A stretch of 64,000 bases of DNA, from assembly GCF_905220415.1 (NCBI RefSeq), contig NC_059542.1:5704001-5768000 (forward strand). The letters run 5' to 3'. The notes below the pieces were generated by a model. That model was not told where the DNA came from and made no database searches. It was given only the letters and a program-made list of their open reading frames with translations. Made by a program: the position numbers and the translations under genes. The DNA comes from Colias croceus (lineage: Eukaryota > Arthropoda > Insecta > Lepidoptera > Pieridae). This document shows positions 50,997-62,200 of the stretch, in pieces; within the stretch, counting starts at the first letter, position 1; each line of letters begins with the position of its first letter.

Positions 50997-51569
50997 ATTA
51001 CAGCTTTATTTGATCCGACAAAACGAAACTGTATATTAAGTAACGTAGATTAATTTTTCGTAAACACTACAGTATTTGTTGGCTCCGTACACAAACATAT
51101 TATAGTTAGGTAATGTTCCATACATTGCTAAATCCGCCTAGACTAGACGAACTCGACTCCGTAACGGTTCAAATTTTGAAATGCTCAAACGCTTCTTGAC
51201 TCCGTTTTATATACCAAATCATAAGTCGTATGTTGATCTGTTCCATTTATATGCACTTGCATGACATTGACATGGGGATATGAAATTAGGGCTAGCAAAA
51301 AATCTCCTGAGTTTTATGGAAGTTGAAGAAGTCGACCGTAATTCAATTGAAACTTATAGAAAACGTTGTGAAACTAAAAATTCGGAACCCTAAAAAGATA
51401 GATATTTGGACGAACCTTTCGTCATACAGTGACGGTGATAATTCTCAAGTAGTATGCATCCTACAAATAACAACCTACCTCTTGAATCATCAGTAAATAT
51501 CAAGATAATTATCATAATATTTATTGACGTGTAGCGTTCGCCTTTGCCCTGATTCTGATATCAATCTGA

Positions 51570-52100
51570 TAAAATAATTAAAATGTTACATTTAGGTCAA
51601 ACCAATGACGACTCATATTCCTGCACAAATTATCCATTACGGAGTAAATATGAGTGTAGGCAGATCGCCAACACGTTTAACCAGCAGTGGTGCAGTGGGT
51701 ACTGCCGGTGGATCGCATCCCGATCTATCGAAGCTAAGTTCGTTTTCTACGAGTTCTACGCCAACTGATACTCAAATTACTTACGGAAAACGGAAACAAC
51801 CGCTAGAACAAAATTGCAGATTTAGTGATGATATGAAGGATATTCGGTCGGAGTTGAGCCGTATTAGTACATTACTTGAAAAATATATATGCTCAAATGA
51901 ACAAATAGTAAACAAAATTCATGAAAACATTTCTGAGGTAAAAACACAAATTACCGAAATTAAATCGTCCAACGAACAATCCTTGAATTTAATTCGCCAA
52001 AATACGAATCAAATCAATGAAATTAAGTCATCAGCATGTATGATAATTACTGAACAAAACATATTGAAGAGTACTATTCCCAATTAGAATCCCAGATAAA
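51570..52100 (+). pseudogene. LINE ORF1 fragment, right arm
   Basis: The frame 51605-52087 starts MTTHIPAQIIHYGVNMSV. It has a Ser/Thr-rich segment, then a heptad-like coiled-coil (EIKSSNEQSLNLIRQNTNQI), and ends at a TAG. ORF1 proteins of non-LTR elements bind RNA and trimerise through such coiled-coils; that role is by analogy. The left arm holds the mirrored, almost identical copy. Confidence 0.7.
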
Positions 52101-52233
52101 CCAGGGTGAGAGTAAAATAAAATCACTGGAATTAAATCTTTAATCATAATAAACTTCATATAATTTAAAACTTAATCAAGGAACTACGGTACAGAAAGAG
52201 CCGCGAAAAAAATGTAATTTTTACTGGTTTCCC

Positions 52234-52289
52234 AGAATCGACATCTTATAACTCAAAGGCTCTCCTTTGAGTTATAAGATGTCGATTCT
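52234..52289. repeat. 26-bp snap-back hairpin within the LINE
   Basis: AGAATCGACATCTTATAACT...AAAGG is followed after CTCT by its exact reverse complement. The second half looks like a copy of the first made in place. Confidence 0.9.
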
Positions 52290-52379
52290 AAGGAAATCTA
52301 AAGACAACTACGAAATTTTAAAAAAATTACCTCACTAATAAGTTCAGACCTACCGAAGCCAGTAAAAAAATATATAATT

Positions 52380-54058
52380 ATAAATAACCTTAATTCAAAC
52401 TGTAGTACAGGTCTTGATGGTATTACTACAAAAGCAATTAAATGCATCAAAGAACAAGTAGATAACTGCGTTAAAAACAACCGACTTCAAACTTGCACTT
52501 GCAACATTTACAAATACAGACAAAAATGCCCATAAAATAAAAACTACTGGGCCTATCCGAATAAAATTTTTATGGGACCAATTCGACACCATCCCGCATC
52601 GAACAAAAAAGAATCACGTAAATCGGTTCAGAAACGTCGGAGCAATCGGTGTACATACATAAAAAAAAACATACCGGCCGAATTGATAACCTCCTCCTTT
52701 TTTTGAAGTCGGTTAAAAATTAAATCATACATATTAAGCGACTGTTTTAACCAAGCCATAAGTCAAAGACGTTTTCCGGACTCGTTAAAAATAGCGAAGG
52801 TAACTCCTATCTATAATTATTCTATAAGAGTGGCTCAAAATTTGAACCTGGTAACTATAGGCCAATTTCGGTTTTGCCAGTATTGTCAAAAATATTGGAG
52901 AAGATTTTACACACGAGATTAGAAAAATATTTAGACTCATTTAATTTTATTTCAGTGCGTCAATACGGATTTAAGCCAAAAAATAACACTCTGTCAGCGA
53001 CTATGGACCTAACTATTAAAATAAAACAGAACATTGACGCAAACAATATAGTTTTGGGAGTGTTTATTGACCTACAAAAGCCCTTTGATACCGTTTCTCA
53101 CGAACTTTTAATAAAGAAATTAGCATCCATTAACATTAATGGTAAAGCACTAGATATGCTGAAATCATATTTAAAAAATCGATCACGAATAGTTAAAATA
53201 GATAACCATGATAGCATTCCCTTACCAAATACATGTGGCATACCACAAAGTTCGATTCTAGGCCCATTGCTTTTTTTAATTTATATTAATAATTTCCAAG
53301 ATTTAAAGCTAAATGGTCACCTAACACTTTATGCGGATGACACCTGTCTGTTTTATTTTGGCCCCTCTATACATGACATGATAGCGCAAGCACAAAATGA
53401 TTTTAATAAATTAAATAAATAAATTCAATCTACTAAAAATAAATATATCTAAATTCAAAGCTCATAACAAAATTATTCCACCACACGCTCCACTTAAAAT
53501 TAACGGTGTTGTATTAGAACATAAAACCCACGAGAAATGCCTAGGTTTGCGAAACGACAGCTCTCTGAAATGGAATTATCACATCGACCACCTAAAAAAT
53601 AAATTATCAGCACTTCCTAGATCTCTGCATAATATTACTAAATTACGTTAAATTACGCCACACCATCTAAAACACGTTAGTAACCTAATGCATTTAATAG
53701 AAGTATCGGGGAGTGCTTACAAAAATAAATTAGCGCCACCCCAAATTTTACAAAATAAAATCATTAAAACTATCTTTAACTATCCTTTTTTAACTTCTAC
53801 AAATAAAATCTACGACGACACTAAAATAATGAATTTAAAACAATTATACTTTTATAATACGTGTATGTTCATCCGCAAAGCGCTACATAAAAACATAAAT
53901 ACAATTAATATTAAAATCTCAACATCAAATCGCCACTATCCTAATAGACGAGCTAGCTATCTTGCCCTCCCGAAGATCCGAACAAATTATGGAAGGCGAA
54001 CGGCAACATACCTTTCTATAACGGAAATAAATGTCTTTAAACCTTCAAATGGCTAAGG
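52380..54058 (+). pseudogene. LINE reverse transcriptase and C-terminal region, right arm
   Basis: Upstream motif NCSTGLDGITTKAIKCIKEQ (52398-52457) is cut by a reverse MITE (52479-52714). The RT continues at 52740 and in the long frame 52874-53422: NYRPISVLPVLSKI-like start, YGFKPKNNTLSATMDL, a divergent FIDLQKPFD box with the first catalytic Asp, GIPQSSILGPLLFLIYINNF, and LYADDT carrying the YADD motif. The C-terminal part (53640-54056) includes IMNLKQLYFYNTCMFIRKAL. No endonuclease domain is present between ORF1 and RT, and there are frameshifts, so it is dead. It resembles the Jockey/CR1 group of non-LTR elements; the exact clade is uncertain. Confidence 0.85.
52479..52714 (-). mobile_element. 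AACCGACTTCAAA MITE inserted in the LINE reverse transcriptase
   Basis: A reverse-orientation copy of the 21796-22044 element, bounded by AACCGACTTCAAACTTGCAC and TTTTTTTGAAGTCGGTT. It splits the RT coding region, so it inserted after the LINE. Confidence 0.85.
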
Positions 54059-54329
54059 CCGCAAGCGACCAATGGCTGAGCTCGGTGGGCTCTGATTGGC
54101 TCATTTGAATCGGATCAACAAGAGCTAAAACGCAAAAAAGGTGGATTTGTATAAAAAGCACGTAATTATTATTATTACTGATGGTGACACTTGTGGCTCC
54201 GTTCGGATCCACATACGGACGGTGGTGTGGCAATGGATCCACAAATACCAACCGGATCAACAAGTGAAAACGGATCAAATAATTACTAACTATATGGCAC
54301 GTTTGATCAACATAGTGCCCATGGAGATA

Positions 54330-54331
<2 letters not shown>

Positions 54332-54392
<61 letters not shown>
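54332..54392. repeat. (TA)n microsatellite, right arm
   Basis: About 30 TA units at the LINE 3' end; the partner of the left-arm tract at 48140-48187. Confidence 0.9.
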
Positions 54393-54394
<2 letters not shown>

Positions 54395-54395
<1 letters not shown>

Positions 54396-54765
54396 AAAGT
54401 CGTGTTAGTTACTCCACTTATAACTCAAGAACGGCTGAACCGATTTAGCTGAAAATTGGCAGGGAGGTAGAGGTTCGAACCAGACGTGACTAGTATAGAT
54501 TTATTTATTGGTTTAATTTAATAAATGAAACGATACCAATTTAAATATCGCACTGTTTATGTATGATGTGCGCATGCCTTAATGCTCTAAGGCGCATGCG
54601 CAGGTTTCAATTATTTTATAACTAGTGGTCCGCCCCGGCTTCGCCCGTGGTACGTATTTAGTATCCTATACCCTTCTCCTGGCTCTAAACTACCTCTCTG
54701 CCAATTTTCAGATAGATCGGTTCAGCCGTTCTTGAGTTATAAGTGGAGCAACTAACACGACTTTC
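54395..54765. mobile_element. Inverted-repeat insertion, right arm only
   Basis: The left side GAAAGTCGTGTTAGTTACTC...AAGAACGGCTGAACCGAT is mirrored at about 54712-54765. The interior includes AGTGGTCCGCCCCGGCTTCG, a repeat-family motif also at 45079 and 61985. Not present in the left arm. Confidence 0.75.
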
Positions 54766-54834
54766 TTTTATATATATGTAAGTATAGATTTTAATAACAT
54801 AAATAATTTAACAATTTCAATGATGGGCCTCTAC

Positions 54835-55200
54835 GGACCTAACGGTAAAGAATACGATTTTGATAAAATTCGCCAATTTTGCTATGGATGGGGTGCTAAA
54901 GTGTAACTTTTTTATACCTAAAATTAAAAAAAAAATTATTAAAAAAAAACTAAAGGGGACCTAACGAAAAAATTGTGGGACCTTATAGGACCTAACGGAG
55001 ACCTATCGATTAAGGTCATTTTTGACCCAAAATTCTATGGATGGGGTGCTAAAGTGCACTTTTTTTATACCTAAAATTTAAAAAATTATTTAAAAAAAAA
55101 CTTAAGGGGACCTAGCGAAAAAATTGTGGGACCTTAAAGGACCTAACGGGGACCTAACGATCAAGGTCATTTTCGACCCAAAATTCCATAGATGGGGTGC
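54835..55200 (-). repeat. Terminal tandem sub-repeats of the foldback, right arm
   Basis: The mirrored counterpart of 47188-47560: GGACCTAACG words and GATGGGGTGCTAAAGTG at unit borders, near-identical to the left arm. Confidence 0.85.
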
Positions 55201-55224
55201 TAAGTTTGCACTGGTGACAGTCTG

Positions 55225-55813
55225 TTTTACAAAAACATAGACAAACGTTGTTTAATGTTTTATTATTTTCTATACACTTTATTTAATAGACTCACGTTAT
55301 ATTTTTTGGTTTTTATGGCATTCAAATGCTTTATAAATATAAATTTTTATAAATATTTATTTCTATTCTTTATAAATTTAGACTCACGTTATATTAGCAT
55401 TATTTCCTTTAATATATTTAAAATATATATATATATATATATTATTATTACTTTTATTAAAAATAATTTATTACGTTATCCATGTTAGTATGACTATCCA
55501 AGCGAATTCTGCATAGGGCTGCAATTTTTAAAAAGTTTAAAATTGTCTATACTGCAAAAAGTGAAAGAAGACTGTGTCATTGGAGGTCATGCACTTTATT
55601 TTTAATGGTATTTACTGTGTTGTCTTTAATTATTGTTAGAAGTTTGTTAAGGAACATATTAAATTAAAACTTCTTAATGATTGTGCCTGTAGTGATATAT
55701 ACGATTCTAACGGTATGTCAAGGATAAAATAATGTTTTGAATTATTGAAGATTCATTCAAAATTTAATCTAGTGACTTATATTATTTCAGGTTTATAAAA
55801 ACAAAACGTAGCA
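55225..55813 (+). promoter_or_regulatory. 5' flank and spliced leader region of the BTB-ZF gene
   Basis: AG at 55789-55790 after a pyrimidine-rich tract (TTATATTATTTCAG) lies just before the coding exon, so the 5' UTR is probably spliced. A possible donor CGGTATGTC at 55711-55719 would make a 78-base intron. The transcription start is not identified. The foldback element ends only about 590 bases upstream of the ATG. Confidence 0.45.
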
Positions 55814-58467
55814 ATGGCAGATCAATTCTGTTTACGTTGGAACAATTTTCAAACAAATATTGTAAGTGCATTAGATTCGCTAAAGTGCTCCGAGGATCTC
55901 GTCGATGTAACACTTACATGTGAAGGCAGAAATATCAAGGCTCATAAAGTAATACTGTCAGCGTGCAGCCCGTACTTTAGGAATGTGTTCAAGGTGAATG
56001 ACTTGGGAGACTATAACCTTCGCGTCTATCTGTAATAATATTACTAATGCATTGGCCTGGAAGGCTAAATACATAATGTGTTTTGAGACCAACTGTTTTA
56101 TATATTGCTATTTTTAGGAGAACCCTTGTCAGCATCCTGTTATAATTTTGAAAGATGTATCAGCTGATGATATTCTTAGCTTGTTGTCCTACATGTACCA
56201 AGGAGAAGTTTTCATTGAGGAGAGCAAATTGTCATCATTTTTACATACTGCTGCATTATTACAAATAAAAGGCTTAACTGGTGTTACTCAACAGGTAACT
56301 TTATAAACATTGTAAATCATTATTAAATTAAAAATATAATATGTTATATAAGAAAATAATCACAATTGAAAAGTATAACATTAAATTAAAGGCATTGGTG
56401 TAGGTACATATAAATAAAGAAATAGAAATATAAATTATAAAAATTATTAAATAAATACAATCAATATTTTAGAATGAAACATTTACAAGTTCAAGTGCTA
56501 CAAATAAACTTTACACACAGTTGACAATCTACTCAAAATCCCATGGAGGTGCGACTCACAAGGAAACAAGGATGCCAGCGTTAAAAAAGAGAAGAAGTAG
56601 CACATCAGACAAACCAAATGATACTGCAACTGTGGAGAATTACAAGAGGAGTAAGATCTTGGAACCATGTGAGATATATAACAGGAATAATGGTCATCAG
56701 TTGAAATTGGACAACCCCATATTTGGCACTAATAACATTGGTGAAAAAAAAACGGACACTGTTAATGATTATTCTGCGATTAGCAATGGAAAAAGTACTA
56801 CACAGGTAATTTAATACTTCTTATATCTTATAATCTTCTATAAAGTTATATCGTAAAAAAAAGGTCTGTTTGAATCATGTACACCCAATATTCATATAAA
56901 ACTGTCAAATATTCAAAGAACCTAAAATGAATAACAATATTATTATAATCGGCTCGGAGAAAGATGATTCCTGTGACACTGACAGTCATTCTCAAGACAC
57001 AACCTTGTAATGGCGTTACCATTAAATTAGAAACGTATTGGAATTGTCTGAAAATGGCATTTATTATTTTTTATGTAGCTTGTGCGGAGAGTATCGACAA
57101 ACAATTAATGTTGATAATGGTAATAGTAAAGTATCAACACGACCCATCATACAAGCAATCACTAAGACGAACAGCCATAGGAATGAAGGTTTGCCGTGCC
57201 GAGTATAATCCTTACTAATATTATGAATGGGAAATTGTGTTTCTATGTTGATGTTTCATATCTATAGACTACTTTTAATATTGTATAACATCTTGTTCAT
57301 GTGAGAGATTTGATTCAATTAGATAATGATCCATATGCGAAATTTCGTTTGACCATCTAGGCAAAAGGTAACAGCCAGACATGTTATAAATTTATCTCTG
57401 TAAAGATATATTTATTAAGAGTTATAATGTTCTGTTATTATGAAAAAAAATTCACAGTCACAGTTGCCTTAACATTAGACTATTAACAAATATTAAACAG
57501 GAATTTATATTTTAGACCCAAGAAGAAGTTCCTGTGGTTGTAAAAACAGAATGGAATGAAGATAACAATTCACCAAACCCAGCTCCTGCCAGTTCCGACA
57601 ATGATGATAGCCTCCCCGATTATGAGAATAGTATGCTGGCGAGATCATTACTATCGGGTAAATATTCTATTTTTTTTTAAATATACTTGTAGTTTTCCCT
57701 AGAAAGTCTATACATGTGTGTAGTGTGATGATTTATTTACATTTTTATGGTGACACAGGGTCTAATCCTCGTTTTGTGCATAATATTATATAAAAACCAT
57801 AATGTTAAATATAAACATAATATTGTATTTAACAAATAAGTCAAATTAGAGTTTAATACCATGTACTTAATGCAAAGTACAAAATACTAAGGACTAAATA
57901 TTAATTCTTCTTACAGGTATTAATCCGTCAAAAAGTGATGCATGTCAAAAAAAAGTCCCAATCGCTGAAGTACACAACGCAAACAGAAACAAAGACACTA
58001 ATTCCGAATCAGTTACCTACACTAACAATGTTAACAAAAGTCCAACGAAATCTGCCACTGAAGAGTCAATTGTGAAATTGGAAAAACCGTCACCAAAATC
58101 AGATGTTGATTATGAACCAGAAGTATTACTGTCGGAGCAGCAAGATGGCGCTGATTCAGAGAATACTTATACTTCAGAACAATCGCAAGCATTACTTCTA
58201 CTAGCAGGGATGTCCACTGTTCCGATTATGAACTCTGGTGCTTCCACATCTCAAAACTCCCACCAACAATCCAATCATGCAGCTATATGTGGAGATTGTC
58301 CACACTGCGGAATGAAGTATTCGAACCAATCGGCCCTGAAATATCATGTGAGATTAATGCACTCAGACCTTACTAACAGGCTGTGTTGCTATCTGTGTCC
58401 AAGGTCATTCACAATGCGGGAGACTTTTAAAGAACACATGTGGACGAGCCACGGACAACGAAATTAG
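55814..58467 (+). CDS. BTB/POZ-C2H2 zinc-finger transcription factor, 5 coding exons, 460 aa
   Basis: Coding exons are 55814-55993, 56118-56294, 56473-56805, 57516-57657 and 57917-58467, all GT-AG, phases 0, 0, 0, 1, giving 460 aa plus TAG. The BTB domain fills residues 1-119, starting MADQFCLRWNNFQTNIVSAL with DLVDVTL and AHKVILSACSPYFRNVF, the insect tramtrack/lola-type BTB. A basic, possibly nuclear-localising patch lies near residue 153 (PALKKRRSST). The linker is acidic and Ser/Asn-rich, with VVVKTEW, a possible SUMO-type site. Two C2H2 fingers end the protein: C405-C408-H421-H426 and C435-C438-H451-H456. These features indicate a DNA-binding nuclear regulator that dimerises through the BTB; targets are unknown. 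Orthology to a named Drosophila gene cannot be settled by eye. Confidence 0.95.
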
Positions 58468-59921
58468 TTACCAAGTATTGTGGTGCCTTAAACAAGTTCC
58501 TTGCCAATGGAGTTGAAAATATTATGAAAAGATTGGATAAATGTGCCTTAAAATTAAATTTTTAGTATACAAATTGTTAGGAAAATTTATGAAATATATT
58601 TGTTATTATTTATACATTATTATAATACAACTCGAATGGCTTCCAAGTTAGCTAGATGTGAGATCTCTTAATGTAAAATTTACTATATTTGATTTATTCT
58701 ACATTGGATGGAGGAAAATTAATTTAAGGGATATAAGGTGTCTACTAGTACTTCATAAAAATTACAACATTGGGCTTTAAGTAGAAAAATTCAATAGATC
58801 AATAATGTTTTTATAGAAATTTATAACATAAATCTCGAAGTGCCTTATAGTGATTTTGTGTCAAATTATTATACAAAATTGTACAAATTTGATTGGTTGG
58901 AAATTGTGAGGTGTCTAATTTATTTACACATTATTATTATATATTATGGATATAAGTTTTACTATACGAGTGAAAGCTGAAGACAAAATTCTTGTAAGTA
59001 ATTAGCTTGTTGGTTGTTTTAATTGTTTATAATTAAAGAAACTGGACAATTTTAGAAAGTGAATGAGCCCTAGTTCCCTATTGTATGATTTTTAATTTTA
59101 TGACTTAAAGTCGCTACTTGTTACATACATTTATTTATTAAGAGATTAAATATATAGTACAATATTACCGTGTAGTTTTCAGTATTAGAAAATATTTGAA
59201 ATTGTTGTTTTGGATGTTGCATATTGTTGAAAATACCTATTTATAAATACCTAACTTATAAATTTTATCAGTATTTATATTAGGCGGTAAAAATTAAATA
59301 TACTAATTTTATAATTTAAGAAATTGTTATGGAGGTCGGATACGAGAAAAATTACGTGTTGTTGGTACAAAGTGTCCTTTGTATATTTCGTAAAGTTTTT
59401 TTTTCTTGTTTAAATTTGTGTCAACTACACAAGTTAGAATGGGTGGTGCCAAAAGGACCAGTCTAGTGAGCTGCAGAATAAAATAGTATGTCACTTTTTG
59501 TGTGATTTATATTGGTAGTGTACCCGGATAGATATAATTGAAATATATACAATTTTATTTTATTTTTAGTCTAATTATGTAAGTAAGTTACCAATTCGTT
59601 ATATTATTATTTTCCAACCATCTTATTACTATGTTGTAGTTATAAATCATATTGTGTTATTTGTTATCCATACACTATACCATAAAGTTTATATTATATT
59701 AGTATGTGTGGAATGCCAATAGAGAAAAAAATAGTTATAAACAAATATTAAATTAAGGTTTTTAAGAGATAAGAGAAAATATGAAAATACGATATATTTA
59801 TAGTATAAATAATTATTTACTGCATTGTTGACTATGTTACGTAGAATTTTATAAGATTTATATTTAAATTATGTTATAAATTAATTATTATGCTTCTGAT
59901 TTGAATCTTTTCTTTAATAAA
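58468..59921 (+). other. 3' UTR of the BTB-ZF gene (inferred)
   Basis: AT-rich sequence with no other gene, ending at AATAAA (59916-59921). An earlier AATAAA at 59478-59483 may give a shorter transcript. Confidence 0.5.
59916..59921 (+). terminator. Candidate polyadenylation signal of the BTB-ZF gene
   Basis: AATAAA within TCTTTAATAAAACCTTT, about 1.45 kb past the stop. Confidence 0.45.
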
Positions 59922-60307
59922 ACCTTTATATAAAGATATTTATATTTTCAGTAGAGTTGAAATTTTATTAACGATTTTTAATGACTTCGTATATTTTAAT
60001 TTTAGTATTGAAAGTTATTGCAATTAGGAATGTTTCGAATTATATGAAAAAATACCGAACCTATACTTCGGCAACTATTTATTTCAGTTAGAACTCTCTT
60101 TTTGATTTTTTGAAGACGTATACATTGAATCCTCATGTAGTTATACTAATCGCTAATTTATTTTTTATCACTCGGTTATAATATGATAGTACATTGTATA
60201 GTCAGACCGAAAAATACGTTTTTCAAATAAAATATACCCAAGTATGCCTAAGTTAAATCTAACGTTGGTCTATCAGTTATCACCATAATTATATTAGGTA
60301 TTATAAC

Positions 60308-60490
60308 ACTATCTGTGCTCCGCGGGTTTACCCGCATTGCTCAGCTCCTATTGTTCTTATAGCGTGCTGCGCTGATGACATAATACCTATGGCCTATAGC
60401 CTTCCTCGATAAATGGGCTATCTAACACCGAAAGAATTTTTCAAATTAGTTCGTTAGATTAGCGCGTTCAAACAAACAGACAAAACTGCA
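60308..60490 (+). repeat. Interspersed repeat related to 22728
   Basis: It runs from CTGTGCTCCGCGGGTTTACC through GGGCTATCTAACACCGAAAG to TTCAAACAAACAGACAAAAC. The reverse of its inner part is seen near 38690-38760. Confidence 0.6.
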
Positions 60491-61984
60491 GTGGTTTTTA
60501 CGTGATTGATGCATGTAAAGGAAAACAAAAAAAAATTACTTACCATTGTTATGGGGTCTGTAAAATATCCATATTGCATTGTAATTACATGTAAGGAAAA
60601 ATTATTTCACAGAATATAGCTCCCGAAAGGAATATTTTTTATTAAGGTATTATTTATTTTCCATTTTCTTCCACAGATGCTACGCTCTCTTTGTTCATAA
60701 TGTGATGTGATGGTGATGTTATGAAACCTATATTTATAAAATTTGTAGCAGTAGTTCCGGAGATTAGCTTGTACAAACAAAATAACATATTAACTGTTCA
60801 GATTTATTCAGAGATTTATTTATTGTATGGTACTTAGTTTTACTTATACTTCATTAGATATTATTATAAATAATGATTGGATAATATATAATAATAAAGA
60901 CTTAGATTTTTATTTCAGAGTAAAATGCATTGCACTAGTTCCTGTTTTTCAAAACTACGACTGGTTTCAATAGGTACAACATCCGCAATCGAATTGGCGT
61001 GAAAATCTAAAAGACTAAAATGCAGTTCGATCGAGAGGTTAAAAGATTCAAAGGTAGGTTCAAAGAAAAACGAATAAATAATTTCGATTTTGTCATAATT
61101 ATATTATTATGCAGGTGCCTATAAAACTTGTCTGGATGAGACATTGTGACAGGATTGAAATTTGCAACTGCTACACTTACTATAAAAAATTATATTAATT
61201 TGACAATAATTCTTCTATTTTATCAAAATCATTGCTCGAGCTTATGTGGACGCTACGAATTCACCTCGGTGTGCGATATTCCGCCGAAAATCATTAAATG
61301 AGGGTGGCGCTACAGACTGCAAGCAGTTGGAAAACAAGTGCTAAAATATAAGGTTTTATTTAATAGCTGTCACTTTTTTAAGTGATCTTTGATGCCCTTA
61401 ACTTCTATCAAACTATAGATGGGATTAGACTAAGAATAAATGGAAATTCCCATAGGAATAAAGGAGGCGAGGTAAAAAGTAGCTAGGCTCCAATCGAATG
61501 ATTCAAAAAACATAGGTTCTATCTATTCTACCTTGCGACGTGAATGACAAAAAATAAACAAACGCACTTTCACATTTGTAATATAATTTAATATGTTTCC
61601 TTTCCTCATCCTGTGTGAAAAATACAGTGCCCTTAAATATTTTAGGGTATTTTTTTTAATAATAACTAGTTATGTAGTTAACTATATTTATATACCACAG
61701 TACCTATTGATGCAGTGCAGGTGATATTATAGCTTATAGTGTCATTGCCGATTGATTATATAAATTGCAGAGAATTAGAAAATAATTGGTTTTTCTTGCT
61801 GCTCTATAGACATTATTCACCTATTTATTATACATATTATGCATATTGGAATTTGAATTTTTTTCGAATTGTAAATCTTACCAATTCAAAATACGAGGAT
61901 AGATATAAAAAATCGAGGAGTAGTTCGAACTTCGAAGACAAACAAATGCACAGGAGAGTACCTACAATATATTTATCATATAAT

Positions 61985-62200
61985 ATGCGGTCCGCCCCGA
62001 TTTCGCCCGTGGTACAAGTTTACATAAACTCTCAGAAGTTGTTATGGAAAGAGAACATTCTCTTTCCATAACAACCATCCTTGTACTTCAAGGAATATTA
62101 TAAAAAAAAAAGAATTATCGAAATCGGTCGACCCGTTTACGGGTGATGCCGTGACCAAGAAAAACGGGTTTCATTTTTGTATAAGTATATAAAGATAAAG
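61985..62200 (+). repeat. Interspersed repeat with an internal 18-bp snap-back hairpin
   Basis: It starts GCGGTCCGCCCCGATTTCGC, related to 45079 and 54620. At 62038-62075 GTTGTTATGGAAAGAGAA is followed after CA by its exact reverse complement. Confidence 0.65.

Larger units (their letters stand above)
47173..55215. mobile_element. 8.04 kb giant foldback element with 9-bp target duplication
   Basis: Outermost bases ACCAGTGCAAACTTAGCACC and GGTGCTAAGTTTGCACTGGT are exact inverted copies. GACAGTCTG flanks both sides (47164-47172, 55216-55224). The arms are 47173-50002 and 50997-55215. The first 110 or so bases of the two arms differ at only two positions by eye. Each arm carries, from outside in: tandem sub-repeats, a TA tract, the 3' part and ORF1 of a LINE, and a shared non-coding block. 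The left arm lacks about 1.5 kb of LINE reverse transcriptase that the right retains, and each arm has private insertions. The centre (about 50003-50996) is not shared between arms except for a smaller palindrome. No transposase is seen. Long arms, terminal sub-repeats and a 9-bp duplication fit Foldback/MULE-type elements; the superfamily is inferred. Confidence 0.88.

Noticed and set aside
58072..58467. Independent short gene starting in the middle of the last BTB-ZF exon
   Set aside because: The frame continues upstream to a good splice acceptor at 57916 in phase with the preceding exon, so it is the 3' part of the BTB-ZF gene.
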